A stretch of 64,000 bases of DNA from Agarilytica sp033852165 (GTDB lineage Bacteria; Pseudomonadota; Gammaproteobacteria; Pseudomonadales; Cellvibrionaceae). The first letter of the stretch is position 1. Every line of letters begins with the position of its first letter. This document shows, one piece after another, positions 1-8,407 of the stretch. Position numbers and translations under genes: made by a program. Below the pieces are notes generated by a model, which had not been told where the DNA came from, made no database searches, and saw nothing but the letters and a program-made list of their open reading frames with translations. The DNA lies in contig JAWSUZ010000063.1 of assembly GCA_033852165.1 (NCBI GenBank), forward strand, positions 1-64,000. Direction: 5' to 3'.

Positions 1-415
1 ATCTCATCAGCCACTCTTAAAATGTCAAGCGATCCAGACCGAACATAAGGGAAAGAAAATTGTCTGTCTGATTTGGTGAGGGGTTGAAACTTAAATTATC
101 TGAAAAATATTTGAAAATTTTACGCAGAAATATACCGGTTTAAGAGGCCGCTTTCAGCCGGATGAAAAAGGTACGAAAATACTGGACTATTTTGGCGAAT
201 GACAGGAGTCGACCCTAAGCGGTTCTCCGTGGTAACGTCAGCGGTAAAGCTAAGCCATTAAAATACTTTGAAAATTGGCACGTGAAAAAAGGCTACGCAA
301 TATTCGATAACCCTGAAGCAGAAAAGAAAAGTATGTGAAAAATGCAGGGCGCCAATCAACTAACACTTTCGACGCGCGGCGAGTAGACAGCCAATCGTAT
401 TCCCTTCTTTATGGC
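1..415. other. No intact gene; possible gene remnant
   Basis: No start-to-stop gene can be supported here. A short open frame on the plus strand (about 219-338, 39 codons without a convincing start) has protein-like composition, with FENWHVKKGY and AIFDNPEAEKK segments, and ends at TGA. It may be the tail of a decayed gene. I do not recognise the family. The rest of the stretch shows no terminator or promoter that I can defend. Confidence 0.3.
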
Positions 416-3400
416 CTAACTTACCGGCTTGCAGAGCAAAAATCGACGGAGCCCTATATTGAGAACCCCTAACAAAATCATCCAGAGCCCGGCACTGCCT
501 CCCCCTCCTCCTGAGGACTCACTTTTAACCGGCGGTGACACTGCGGCTGTATCTTCATTAATAATCGTGACTTTGATATTGCTTGTACTACCCAAGTTTC
601 CACCTGAAAGGTCGACTTCAAAAAATCGGTCGCTATCCACAATGCTGTTGTTTATGATCACTATCGAGATCTGTTTGTATAACTCGTTACGGCTAAAAAT
701 CAACTCGCCGCTATTCGCGGTGAAATCTTTTCCAGCTTTAGCACTCCCCTCTTTTATTTCGTAGTTCACCACTAAATCACCATCAGAACCATCCACTCGA
801 TTCACGACGAGCGTCAGTTGGTTTGCATCTTCAGCGACGCTATAGCTGCCGAGTGAAAACTCAGCCTTGCCATGGTTGATGATTGTAAAAGAGGCACTCT
901 GTAATTTCTCACCCGTGATATCGGTGACTTCGACCTGACCAAAATAATCCCGATTGTTATCGAGGTGAGCCAGCAGTATCTGATGTTCATAACTTGGCGC
1001 TTCATTCGCTACAGCATTAGTCATTTTTTCAACACTAAAACCGTATTGCAGTTGAGAAAAACTTAAACGATTGCTCGACCACTTAAGCCAATAACCCAAT
1101 TCGTCTTTTTCCACTCGAGGTGACAGGACAAATTCCAAAGCTTGTTGGCTATGACTAAAAGCGGTCATGGCTAATAATGATTCTGAAACTCGCTGATTGC
1201 CCATATCATCTTGGGATGTCACCCAGATTTCGTATTGGGTGAGTGCTTTTAAACCGACCAAAATAATGCGATGAGCTTTGCTTTGTTCAAGTAGTCCTGT
1301 ATGCAAAATATCTTCTTCGCCAACTTCCTGATACTTCACCAGAGCACTGCTCAACTCGTCGTTCTCCCAACCGATAACCAAACTGTTCTCGTTGCTCTCT
1401 ATAGCTGAGGGCATGACTAAAAATTCTGGCGCAAACAGATCGGGCTCGGCGGCGGTTGTGATCTCTTCAGTTGCATTTTTCGAAACAAGTTTTGAACCAG
1501 AAAAACTGTTTTTCGCCATCAACACGGCACTGATTTTTTGATGGCCTGCAGGGTTGCTCGATATTACCTGGCACTGATAGGTTTCACTGGGCGTTAATCC
1601 TACCAAGGTGAGCAGATGTTTCTTCACTTGTGAGTTACCTGAGGCAAGGCGTTTTTTTGCGGATCCATCAGTACAATCCAGCCAACTGTCCGTTGCTGTA
1701 TCGGTCTGCCACGACACGCTAATACTTCGATCGGTTATTCGTTCGACAGTCGGTTCTTCAATGATCAAAGGCGCGGTCTGTTGGCCTAGCACTTTGGTGT
1801 TAAACTTTAATACCTCTGGATAAACAGCGGTGTTACCTGCTGCATCGGTGGAACTAACCTGAAAGAAATAACGGGTATCCGCTTGCAGCCCGGTCATCGT
1901 CAGATTGTGTTGCGATGTCAAAGCAACTCTAATTTCATCAAGGTCCATTGTCTCGGACGACTCGCCGAATTGGATTAATGAATCGGCTGGCTCATCGGTT
2001 TGCCAACGGATAATCGCCGATTGATGGGTCACGTTGACAATCAAGGGAGCGCCAATAAACAAGGGCACTTCATTATCAGGTTCACGCAATGTGGTGAAAC
2101 TGATTCTATTACTGATCGTCGGACCGTTGCCGCTACCATCGGAAGAAAATACTCCGGCAAAGTACAGGGTTTCCGGGATTAGTTCGCTCAAAACAATACT
2201 GTGCTCAACGGTAAGAGTATTATCATTTGACTCAAGCTCTTGTTCACCATCGTCGTATTGAACGCCACTACTTGCTGGCTCGCTTGTTGTCCACATTAGC
2301 GTCGCCTGTTTATTCGAAATGCCCACCACTATAGGTCCACTCAAAATATGCGGCGGTTCAGTATCGCTCGATTCTAAAGTTGTAAATTGAGTGATCGCCT
2401 CCGCTGGACCGTTACCTGCCGCATCGACGGAGACTACCTCAACTTGATAATTAGTTGCTGCGGATAATCCTGTAACCACGACTCGATGACTCGTTCCCAT
2501 CTCATCATCTATGAAGTTTACATTGTCATTCAGTTTCACTTTACCATCTGTAATTTCATTGGTTTGCCATTCAATCACCGCGGAGGTTTTAGTAACTTCT
2601 GTGATTAGCGGTCTTTCAACAATCCACGGTGCTTGAGTGTCACCGATAATAGTGACTGTGACTAAAGCGACATTAGAATCCAGGTCGCCGTCATTGACTT
2701 TAAAAGTAAAACTGTCTTCACCACTAATATTTTGATTGGGGGTGTAAGTGAAGACACCACTGCTCTCATTAAGCACTATCTGACCGAAGCTACTACCGCT
2801 CACCAATGAAAATGCTAGCAGGTCATTGTCAGGATCAGAAGCGTTTAGCTGGCCATTCAAAATTTGCTCCACTAGCGTATTTAATTCAGCACCATGCGCA
2901 ACCGGCGCTTGGTTTTCAATTACGATAGCGGTCACGGTCAAATCGAACGCTGGTAAACTCGCGCTGTCGTTACCATCGCTGACGTTGATCACGATATCGA
3001 GTGTGGTACCAACATCATCAGCAGAAGGTGTACCCGTTAAAGCGCCTGTTGCAGAATTGAACTGCGCCCAAGTGGGTTTGTTGGTTAGACTAAAAGTTAA
3101 ACCATCATCATCGGCGTCACTCGTTGATGGGGTAAAACTATAACTGTCTCCTTCAGTCACTTCAGTATTAGGGTTGCCGCTAATCACGGGCGCTTGGTTT
3201 TCAATTACGATAGCGGTCACGGTCAAATCGAACGCCGGTAAACTCGCACTGTCGTTACCATCGCTGACGTTGATTACGATATTGAATGTAGTACCAACAT
3301 TCTCAGCAGAAGGCGTACCCGTTAAAGCGCCTGTTACAGAATTGAACTGCGCCCAAGTGGGTTTGTTGGTTAGACTAAAAGTTAATGCATCATCATCGGC

Positions 3401-4732
3401 GTCACTCGTTGATGGGGTAAAACTATAACTGTCGCCTTCAGTCACTTCAGTATTAGGGTTACCGCTAATCACGGGTGCTTGATTAATCAGCTCCGCGTTT
3501 GCGTCAGGCACATCAAAAGTTAAAAGCTCTCCCAGGTCGTTAGTTATCGTGTTTTTTGCTCTATCTAGGAGCCACATTTCGTACATTACCCAAGTACCCG
3601 GAGGGGAATTTACGGGCAAAATAATTTGGCGAGTGTAGGTGTGCCACTCTGTCGGGTCATCGGACGGGAATAAATCATAGCCCCCAGAATTGTATGCATA
3701 GTAAAAGTGTGATGCTCCTAGAGGATCCCGCAAACGAAGCGCACCAAATCTTAAACCCGAATTATTGTCTCTCACCTGGTAAGTGATCGTGACCAGAGTT
3801 TCTCCATCCGGCGCTTCAGGGTTGCTCGGTTGTGACTCGATGTGAAGAGCATTCAAATCTAACTCGGGAGCTTCGTAGTCAGGGTTATTGGTAAGCAGTG
3901 TAATTTGGTATGGCGGTTCATTAGAAAAATCAATATTTTGCGAATTTAATGCTTGATCTATCATGATCATAGTCGTCAGGGTATAGGTGGTGCTTGCCAT
4001 ATAGTGAGGCATAATAATGTCCACCTGACACAAGTGGTTAACAGAATCATATTGACCATACTCTTCAGTTCTATAGGTGTGCTGGATGTCATCCGTTAGT
4101 TGTACATAACAAGCCGAGCTTTCACGCATCCCAGTGGACTCATCGACCTGCCAACTCGTATGAATAACCTGTACTTCTTGTCCTCCAACGGTGCTGATTG
4201 ACGTGGTTAACGTGGCTGTGTTTTTGACATATTGTGGTAAGGTCAGATCTTCTAGCGGATTGTCGATAGTCAGTGTCCAGTCAGAGTCATTGACTGCGAC
4301 AAAGTGCTCATTACCCAAATTGTCCGATATGACGATTTGACTGGTCTGCCAGACACCCGATTTGGCGTATTTACTGAGCGTGAAAGAGCCGCTGAGATGA
4401 GTGCCTAATTCGCCGTTTCCTAAAGGAATACCATTTTCATCAACTGGATATACATAGAGATCTCGGAAGGTTCCAATTTCACTCGTTATTCGCATATAGG
4501 CGTGACGGGCAGCCATGACTTCAGCGTCTAAAGTCAGTAGTTGAATAGTTACAGTGACCGTTTTGTCTTGTTCCTGCGCGCCAATAACATTCGCTTCAAA
4601 AGTTAGGCTGGTTCCGGTACTTGCATAAACCAAGGCAATCTGACTTGTCAAAATTAATCCCAACAAGATTCCGCCGATACAACGATTGAATAGCGTCAAG
4701 GGATCCCTACAATGTTTAGGTAGACTAAACAT
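416..4732 (-). CDS. Large secreted modular surface protein (putative-Ig, FN3 and Calx-beta repeats, GlyGly-CTERM)
   Basis: This 1438-residue protein begins with a long signal peptide (hydrophobic core about residues 19-37, cleavage near VYA-STG). Residues 40-415 form an unassigned beta-rich part. Two near-identical 95-residue putative-Ig (He_PIG/cadherin-like) repeats follow (about 419-608), then a cadherin-like module (about 608-697), a series of fibronectin-III-like units (about 700-1290) and a Calx-beta domain (about 1294-1390). The C terminus has GGGGGSAG, a hydrophobic helix and basic residues, the layout of a GlyGly-CTERM sorting signal handled by rhombosortase. No catalytic domain is visible, so an adhesin or matrix role is inferred. 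A c-di-GMP-I riboswitch lies about 130 bases upstream on the same strand, which fits biofilm control. The gene stands alone. Confidence 0.85.
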   Translation of the reverse strand: MFSLPKHCRDPLTLFNRCIGGILLGLILTSQIALVYASTGTSLTFEANVIGAQEQDKTVTVTIQLLTLDAEVMAARHAYMRITSEIGTFRDLYVYPVDENGIPLGNGELGTHLSGSFTLSKYAKSGVWQTSQIVISDNLGNEHFVAVNDSDWTLTIDNPLEDLTLPQYVKNTATLTTSISTVGGQEVQVIHTSWQVDESTGMRESSACYVQLTDDIQHTYRTEEYGQYDSVNHLCQVDIIMPHYMASTTYTLTTMIMIDQALNSQNIDFSNEPPYQITLLTNNPDYEAPELDLNALHIESQPSNPEAPDGETLVTITYQVRDNNSGLRFGALRLRDPLGASHFYYAYNSGGYDLFPSDDPTEWHTYTRQIILPVNSPPGTWVMYEMWLLDRAKNTITNDLGELLTFDVPDANAELINQAPVISGNPNTEVTEGDSYSFTPSTSDADDDALTFSLTNKPTWAQFNSVTGALTGTPSAENVGTTFNIVINVSDGNDSASLPAFDLTVTAIVIENQAPVISGNPNTEVTEGDSYSFTPSTSDADDDGLTFSLTNKPTWAQFNSATGALTGTPSADDVGTTLDIVINVSDGNDSASLPAFDLTVTAIVIENQAPVAHGAELNTLVEQILNGQLNASDPDNDLLAFSLVSGSSFGQIVLNESSGVFTYTPNQNISGEDSFTFKVNDGDLDSNVALVTVTIIGDTQAPWIVERPLITEVTKTSAVIEWQTNEITDGKVKLNDNVNFIDDEMGTSHRVVVTGLSAATNYQVEVVSVDAAGNGPAEAITQFTTLESSDTEPPHILSGPIVVGISNKQATLMWTTSEPASSGVQYDDGEQELESNDNTLTVEHSIVLSELIPETLYFAGVFSSDGSGNGPTISNRISFTTLREPDNEVPLFIGAPLIVNVTHQSAIIRWQTDEPADSLIQFGESSETMDLDEIRVALTSQHNLTMTGLQADTRYFFQVSSTDAAGNTAVYPEVLKFNTKVLGQQTAPLIIEEPTVERITDRSISVSWQTDTATDSWLDCTDGSAKKRLASGNSQVKKHLLTLVGLTPSETYQCQVISSNPAGHQKISAVLMAKNSFSGSKLVSKNATEEITTAAEPDLFAPEFLVMPSAIESNENSLVIGWENDELSSALVKYQEVGEEDILHTGLLEQSKAHRIILVGLKALTQYEIWVTSQDDMGNQRVSESLLAMTAFSHSQQALEFVLSPRVEKDELGYWLKWSSNRLSFSQLQYGFSVEKMTNAVANEAPSYEHQILLAHLDNNRDYFGQVEVTDITGEKLQSASFTIINHGKAEFSLGSYSVAEDANQLTLVVNRVDGSDGDLVVNYEIKEGSAKAGKDFTANSGELIFSRNELYKQISIVIINNSIVDSDRFFEVDLSGGNLGSTSNIKVTIINEDTAAVSPPVKSESSGGGGGSAGLWMILLGVLNIGLRRFLLCKPVS
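2904..3473. repeat. Two tandem 285-bp repeats inside the surface-protein gene
   Basis: Units 2904-3188 and 3189-3473 are nearly identical at DNA level and encode the two 95-residue putative-Ig modules. A few substitutions, such as GCA versus ACA and TCATCA versus TTCTCA, separate them. This is recent intragenic duplication. Such repeats can expand or contract by recombination and change the length of the surface protein. Confidence 0.9.
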
Positions 4733-4864
4733 AATAGTTCCTCATCATTTGCTCTTGTTCAGTTCGGTACATGAGCTTTAACGATCAGTGATAAAGTCGC
4801 ACGATTAGCTTTTCTAAATAAGCATCTGCACACTTAAGAGTGGGGTTAAGTTTGAACATTCTCT

Positions 4865-4955
4865 CCTCATTTGGTAACCGTTCGACCCCTAAATTAAGCA
4901 CTAGGGCACTGGTTTTGCGTCCTCACGTTACCGTGAGTTTGCCTTTCTCGTAGAG
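4865..4955 (-). ncRNA. Cyclic di-GMP-I (GEMM-I) riboswitch
   Basis: Read on the minus strand, 4943 to 4911 gives GGCAAAC, a hairpin closed by a GTAA (GNRA) tetraloop with CTCAC/GTGAG arms, then GGACGCAAAACC. This is the diagnostic P2 core of the GEMM-I aptamer. A second stem follows (CCCTA pairing with TTAGGG), then the conserved GGTTACC tail near 4873-4880. The aptamer lies in the leader of the 1438-residue surface protein. I could not tell from the sequence whether binding acts on termination or translation. Confidence 0.88.
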
Positions 4956-5793
4956 CCAGAAAAGTTAATCAAAACCATGAAAGTTTCGATTGGAGCCATT
5001 ACGATGATGAAATGTATCAGCCTCTGTCTTGGTGAAACAATACGAAAGTTAAGAGAGGCGCTGATTTAATGCCTAGTATTTGCTGCAATTTCAGTTCCAT
5101 ATGTGATGCAGTTCACGTTTTTCCATTTGCCCTTTAAAGGCCATAAATTTAGATTCTTTATTTAAAACAAGCAGTTAATATCATCTGGATGAATTTCTGT
5201 GTCTTATTTAGTTTGGGTGCAAATAGATTTTAACTCGATCGTGATAGAGGTAGCCTCATTGATTAATGACACTATCTGTCAACTTTTCGGCTCATAGTGA
5301 CATTTTTTGTCAATCCTTTTATACCTAAATCAACTATCGTTTGAATGTTTTGCCTAAATATTATTTATTTTACACCAAGAGTGTCGCTGCGCGGTTTTAC
5401 TGAGGTGTGGTTTGGTTCTTCGAGTTTGGTGCCATTTTGGCGCGAACGGAGTTTAGGTTCATATATGTATTTTTAATTAATTTTTAATTTAAATTTCCGG
5501 CCGTTGTAATAATTCCTGCAACGGAACTAAAGGGTAGATTTGATGAAGGTTTGTTGCTCCTTATTTTGTTGACCTTTTTAGGTCGAAAGTCCCGTTAAAA
5601 CAAAATCCTTTGTAAATATTATTATTGGCGACAATTTTGTATTGTTTGATGGCAGTTTGTCGCTGTTTATATCGGATCGATATAGCATTGTTTTTTTATT
5701 CCGGTTGAGTGAATTTTACCTATAAAAACATGCCAGATAATATCGTTATCTTGTATGTCTTTTCGGTATGACGATCATTAACGCGAAGGATAG
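4956..5793. other. AT-rich intergenic region
   Basis: These 840 bases separate two divergent units: the riboswitch-controlled surface protein on the minus strand and the argininosuccinate-synthase-like gene on the plus strand. The stretch is AT-rich, especially 5130-5780, and should hold promoters for both. I see no ORF with protein-like composition and no further structured RNA. An AAGGA ribosome-binding site lies at 5786-5790, just before the next gene. Confidence 0.5.
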
Positions 5794-6939
5794 ATGAATT
5801 CAATGAAAAATTTAATTCTGTACTACGATAATTTTCATACGCCATTAGACCAACTAAAGGCTCATTTAGATCCCGAAACTACGCGGTTTCTGGTGATAGA
5901 CTTGGGTGCAGGGAAAAGTGGTTATCCAGCAACTGTGGATGACAATTTTGATAAATATTTTCCTACTGTATTTGTAGACGGGAAGGAAAAATATTTCTCA
6001 GATGTTTTGTGCCAGGCAATTAAAGCGCACGCCCGTTATCAGGGGGGGTACTATTTGTCCGCAGCGTTGTCACGTGCGGTGCAAGTCATGATCTGCTGTC
6101 AGGTCATTAACGACTTAGATATTGATAGGGTAATACACGGGTTTGCTGGTAATGATCAGCTGAGATTTGAAATGGGAGTTGGGGCGGTATCAAGCTCAAC
6201 CACAATTAATTCTTCTGCTCAGATATTGGGAAGCCAAAATGAAGTCAATGATAATGTCTACTCGATTAGTGACAATATGTGGGGCATTAGTTATGAATCT
6301 GCTGACCTTTCTGATCCTTTAAATCTGTCGTTAAATCATATTTTGCCGCAAAGCCATACATCCGAATCGATTGAGTCGGAAATTCATAAAATTGGATTTG
6401 AGAAAGGTGTTCCGGTCGAACTGGATGATGTTTCCACTGCTGGAGTTGATTTAATTCAGTGCCTTAACGAGATTGGAGAAAAGTATGGGGTTGGAATTTC
6501 CGATGTGGTTGAAGACGGGTTTATTGGATTAAAAACACGCTCTGTCTACTTTCATCCTGCGGCACACGCACTGATTGAAGCGCATCGTGATCTTGAACGC
6601 TATGTTTGTACCGGTAGGCAAAATAATTATAAGACTGGTGTCGATCAAGCCTGGTCAGAATTGGTTTATCAAGGAGGATGGTTTGACCCTCAACGAGAGT
6701 CTTTGAATGAATATATCGATAGCCTCAATAAATATGTGACGGGTACTGTAGTTTTAATTTATTCATTGGGCAGTGTGCGTGTGATTGGACGGACTTCTCC
6801 TTTTTCAATATTTAAAGAAAGCCTGGCCATACACCGCATTGGGCAAGACATTAGCGTCAATGGGGTTGGTGAAACCGCAAAATTATTATCTATTGGTTCG
6901 CGTGTGGCTTTTACGCGTGAAAAATGTAATGAAATGTAG
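5794..6939 (+). CDS. Argininosuccinate-synthase-like protein with degenerate ATP loop
   Basis: This 381-residue protein aligns by eye along the whole of ArgG. It has HGFAGNDQLRFE (near residue 114) where ArgG has HGxTGKGNDQVRFE, NMWGISYE for NLWGRSxE, GVPVEL for GVPVAL, LNEIGEKYGVG, and a C-terminal VTGTVxxxxxxGSVRVIGRTSP block. The N-terminal PP-loop SGGLDTS is replaced by YYDNFHTPLDQ, and the TGKG part of the second loop is missing. The AMP-forming ligase chemistry is therefore either lost or reworked. The next gene starts 12 bases downstream, so the two are probably co-transcribed. The start ATG has an AAGGA site three bases upstream. It is not a canonical argG. A specialised-metabolite or regulatory role is inference. 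Confidence 0.8.
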   Translation: MNSMKNLILYYDNFHTPLDQLKAHLDPETTRFLVIDLGAGKSGYPATVDDNFDKYFPTVFVDGKEKYFSDVLCQAIKAHARYQGGYYLSAALSRAVQVMICCQVINDLDIDRVIHGFAGNDQLRFEMGVGAVSSSTTINSSAQILGSQNEVNDNVYSISDNMWGISYESADLSDPLNLSLNHILPQSHTSESIESEIHKIGFEKGVPVELDDVSTAGVDLIQCLNEIGEKYGVGISDVVEDGFIGLKTRSVYFHPAAHALIEAHRDLERYVCTGRQNNYKTGVDQAWSELVYQGGWFDPQRESLNEYIDSLNKYVTGTVVLIYSLGSVRVIGRTSPFSIFKESLAIHRIGQDISVNGVGETAKLLSIGSRVAFTREKCNEM

Positions 6940-6951
6940 TGGGAAGTGAAA

Positions 6952-7818
6952 ATGACAAAACGAATCATGTGCGCACCGGATTTTTTTGATGTGGAATACA
7001 GTATTAATCCGTGGATGGATCCATCCGTTGATGTGGATAAAGTGCTTGCACAAAGTCAATGGGAATATTTTGTTACGACGCTAAAAGAGCTAGGTGATGA
7101 GATTTGTTTTGTACCACCAGTAGAAGGTTGTCTCGATATGACTTTTTCGGGTGATGCAGGGATTGTTGTTGATCAGATGTTTATACCGAGTAATTTTCGT
7201 GCGACAGAGCGTCAGCCTGAAGTTGAAAATTATGTTCGCTGGTTTGAGGCGAGTAATTATGACATCGTCAATGTTCCTGAAGGTGTTTATCTAGAGGGGC
7301 TGGGGGATGTCGTGTTTGACGGTATGGATGCCATTATAGGGCACGGTATTCGGTCGAATCTTAAGGCTTTAGAGTTTATCAAAAAAACTATTCCCGATAT
7401 GAATATACGCTGCGATCTAAAGATTATTGATGATCGATATTTTCATTTGGCAATGGCGCTCAGTTTTTTGGATAAAAATACGGTTTTATATTATCCGGGT
7501 GCATTTGATGCTGAATCTGTGCAGGCATTGAAACGCTCAATTAAAAACACGATAGCGGTCAGCGAAGAGGATGCGAATCGGTATTTTGCCTGTAATAACC
7601 TCGTGATTGGCGATCAGGTTCTCATTGATGGCTGTACGCCTCAACTTGAGTCTGTACTGAATAAATATGGTTTCCAGGTGCGAGTATGCCCGATGTCAGA
7701 ATTTAAAAAGAGTGGGGGGAGTCTCCGCTGTCTCGTGTTGAGTTTTATGACTACCGATGAATTTAACCGTAAATCCGTGAAGTCTTCGCACGACACTTCC
7801 TATATGGCAGAAACATAA
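6952..7818 (+). CDS. Guanidino-group hydrolase/amidinotransferase superfamily protein
   Basis: This 288-residue protein belongs to the pentein fold of amidinotransferases, dimethylarginine dimethylaminohydrolases and CtlX-like proteins. It opens with the typical MCAPDFFDVEYSINPWM segment. It keeps an FSGDAGIV strand (Asp), LEGLGDVVFDG (substrate-binding Glu/Asp), GHGIRSN, YFHLAMALSFLD (catalytic His) and SGGSLRC (catalytic Cys260). The Cys-His-acid triad therefore seems complete. The substrate is likely arginine-like or guanidino-containing but cannot be named. I chose ATG 6952 over GTG 6946 because GGGAAG sits at better spacing and matches the family N terminus. It lies 12 bases after the ArgG-like gene, which suggests an operon acting on guanidino or ureido compounds. 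Confidence 0.8.
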   Translation: MTKRIMCAPDFFDVEYSINPWMDPSVDVDKVLAQSQWEYFVTTLKELGDEICFVPPVEGCLDMTFSGDAGIVVDQMFIPSNFRATERQPEVENYVRWFEASNYDIVNVPEGVYLEGLGDVVFDGMDAIIGHGIRSNLKALEFIKKTIPDMNIRCDLKIIDDRYFHLAMALSFLDKNTVLYYPGAFDAESVQALKRSIKNTIAVSEEDANRYFACNNLVIGDQVLIDGCTPQLESVLNKYGFQVRVCPMSEFKKSGGSLRCLVLSFMTTDEFNRKSVKSSHDTSYMAET

Positions 7819-7984
7819 TTTCATCGATTCTACATGCGGATTAACGTTTTCTAGTCCGAGGGATTGTAATCATAGCTGGCATTGTTATCCGTTCTGCTAT
7901 TGGGGTCTCTATTCCGATTACTTGAGGCCCACTCCGATTGTAAAACTCGTTAGCAGTGTTGATACCTCTTCTTCCTAGTAGGGG

Positions 7985-8280
7985 TACGACCTGAATGGAA
8001 CTTACTTAAGGTGTTAATCCATGCAACCCTAGAGGTTACAGAGCATTACTCTCGTTCCTCACGCTCCGCGTGGGAATGCATGCCGTGCTCAGTATTCAAT
8101 ATTAGCGGCGTTATTTATGAAGTTTGATATGCATTCCCACGCGGAGCGTGAGGAACGAGGGTGTTTGAGTTCAGAATACTTTCACAGTCTCGGAGCGTGA
8201 GGAACGAGGGACGAGTATATAGCTGTAAATATTTCAGTCATTGCATTTAACACTTAAGTAAGTGCCATTCAGGTATGACC
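7985..8280. mobile_element. MITE-like element with terminal inverted repeats
   Basis: The left end (about 7986-8016, ACCTGAATGG-AACTTACTTAAGG-TGTTA) is mirrored at the right end (about 8248-8277, TAACACTTAAGTAAGTGCC-ATTCAGGT). This gives arms of about 28 bases with few mismatches around 230 bases that encode nothing. Inside is a REP-type inverted pair: CTCGTTCCTCACGCTCCGCG at about 8050-8070, mirrored at about 8138-8160, plus a partial third copy at 8191-8211. No target duplication is clear. It looks like a non-autonomous transposable element inserted between two genes of the guanidino/carbamoyl cluster. Confidence 0.65.
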
Positions 8281-8407
8281 TTGTTCGGAAACAAATTAGA
8301 CCGAAACCGTTAACGGCAGTAGTTGTGCTAATCACTTCGTTCGGCGTGAGGCGCCGGAAGTCGGTATTGATAAATTTATAAGTTCAACTGAGCGATGGAA
8401 AATAATT

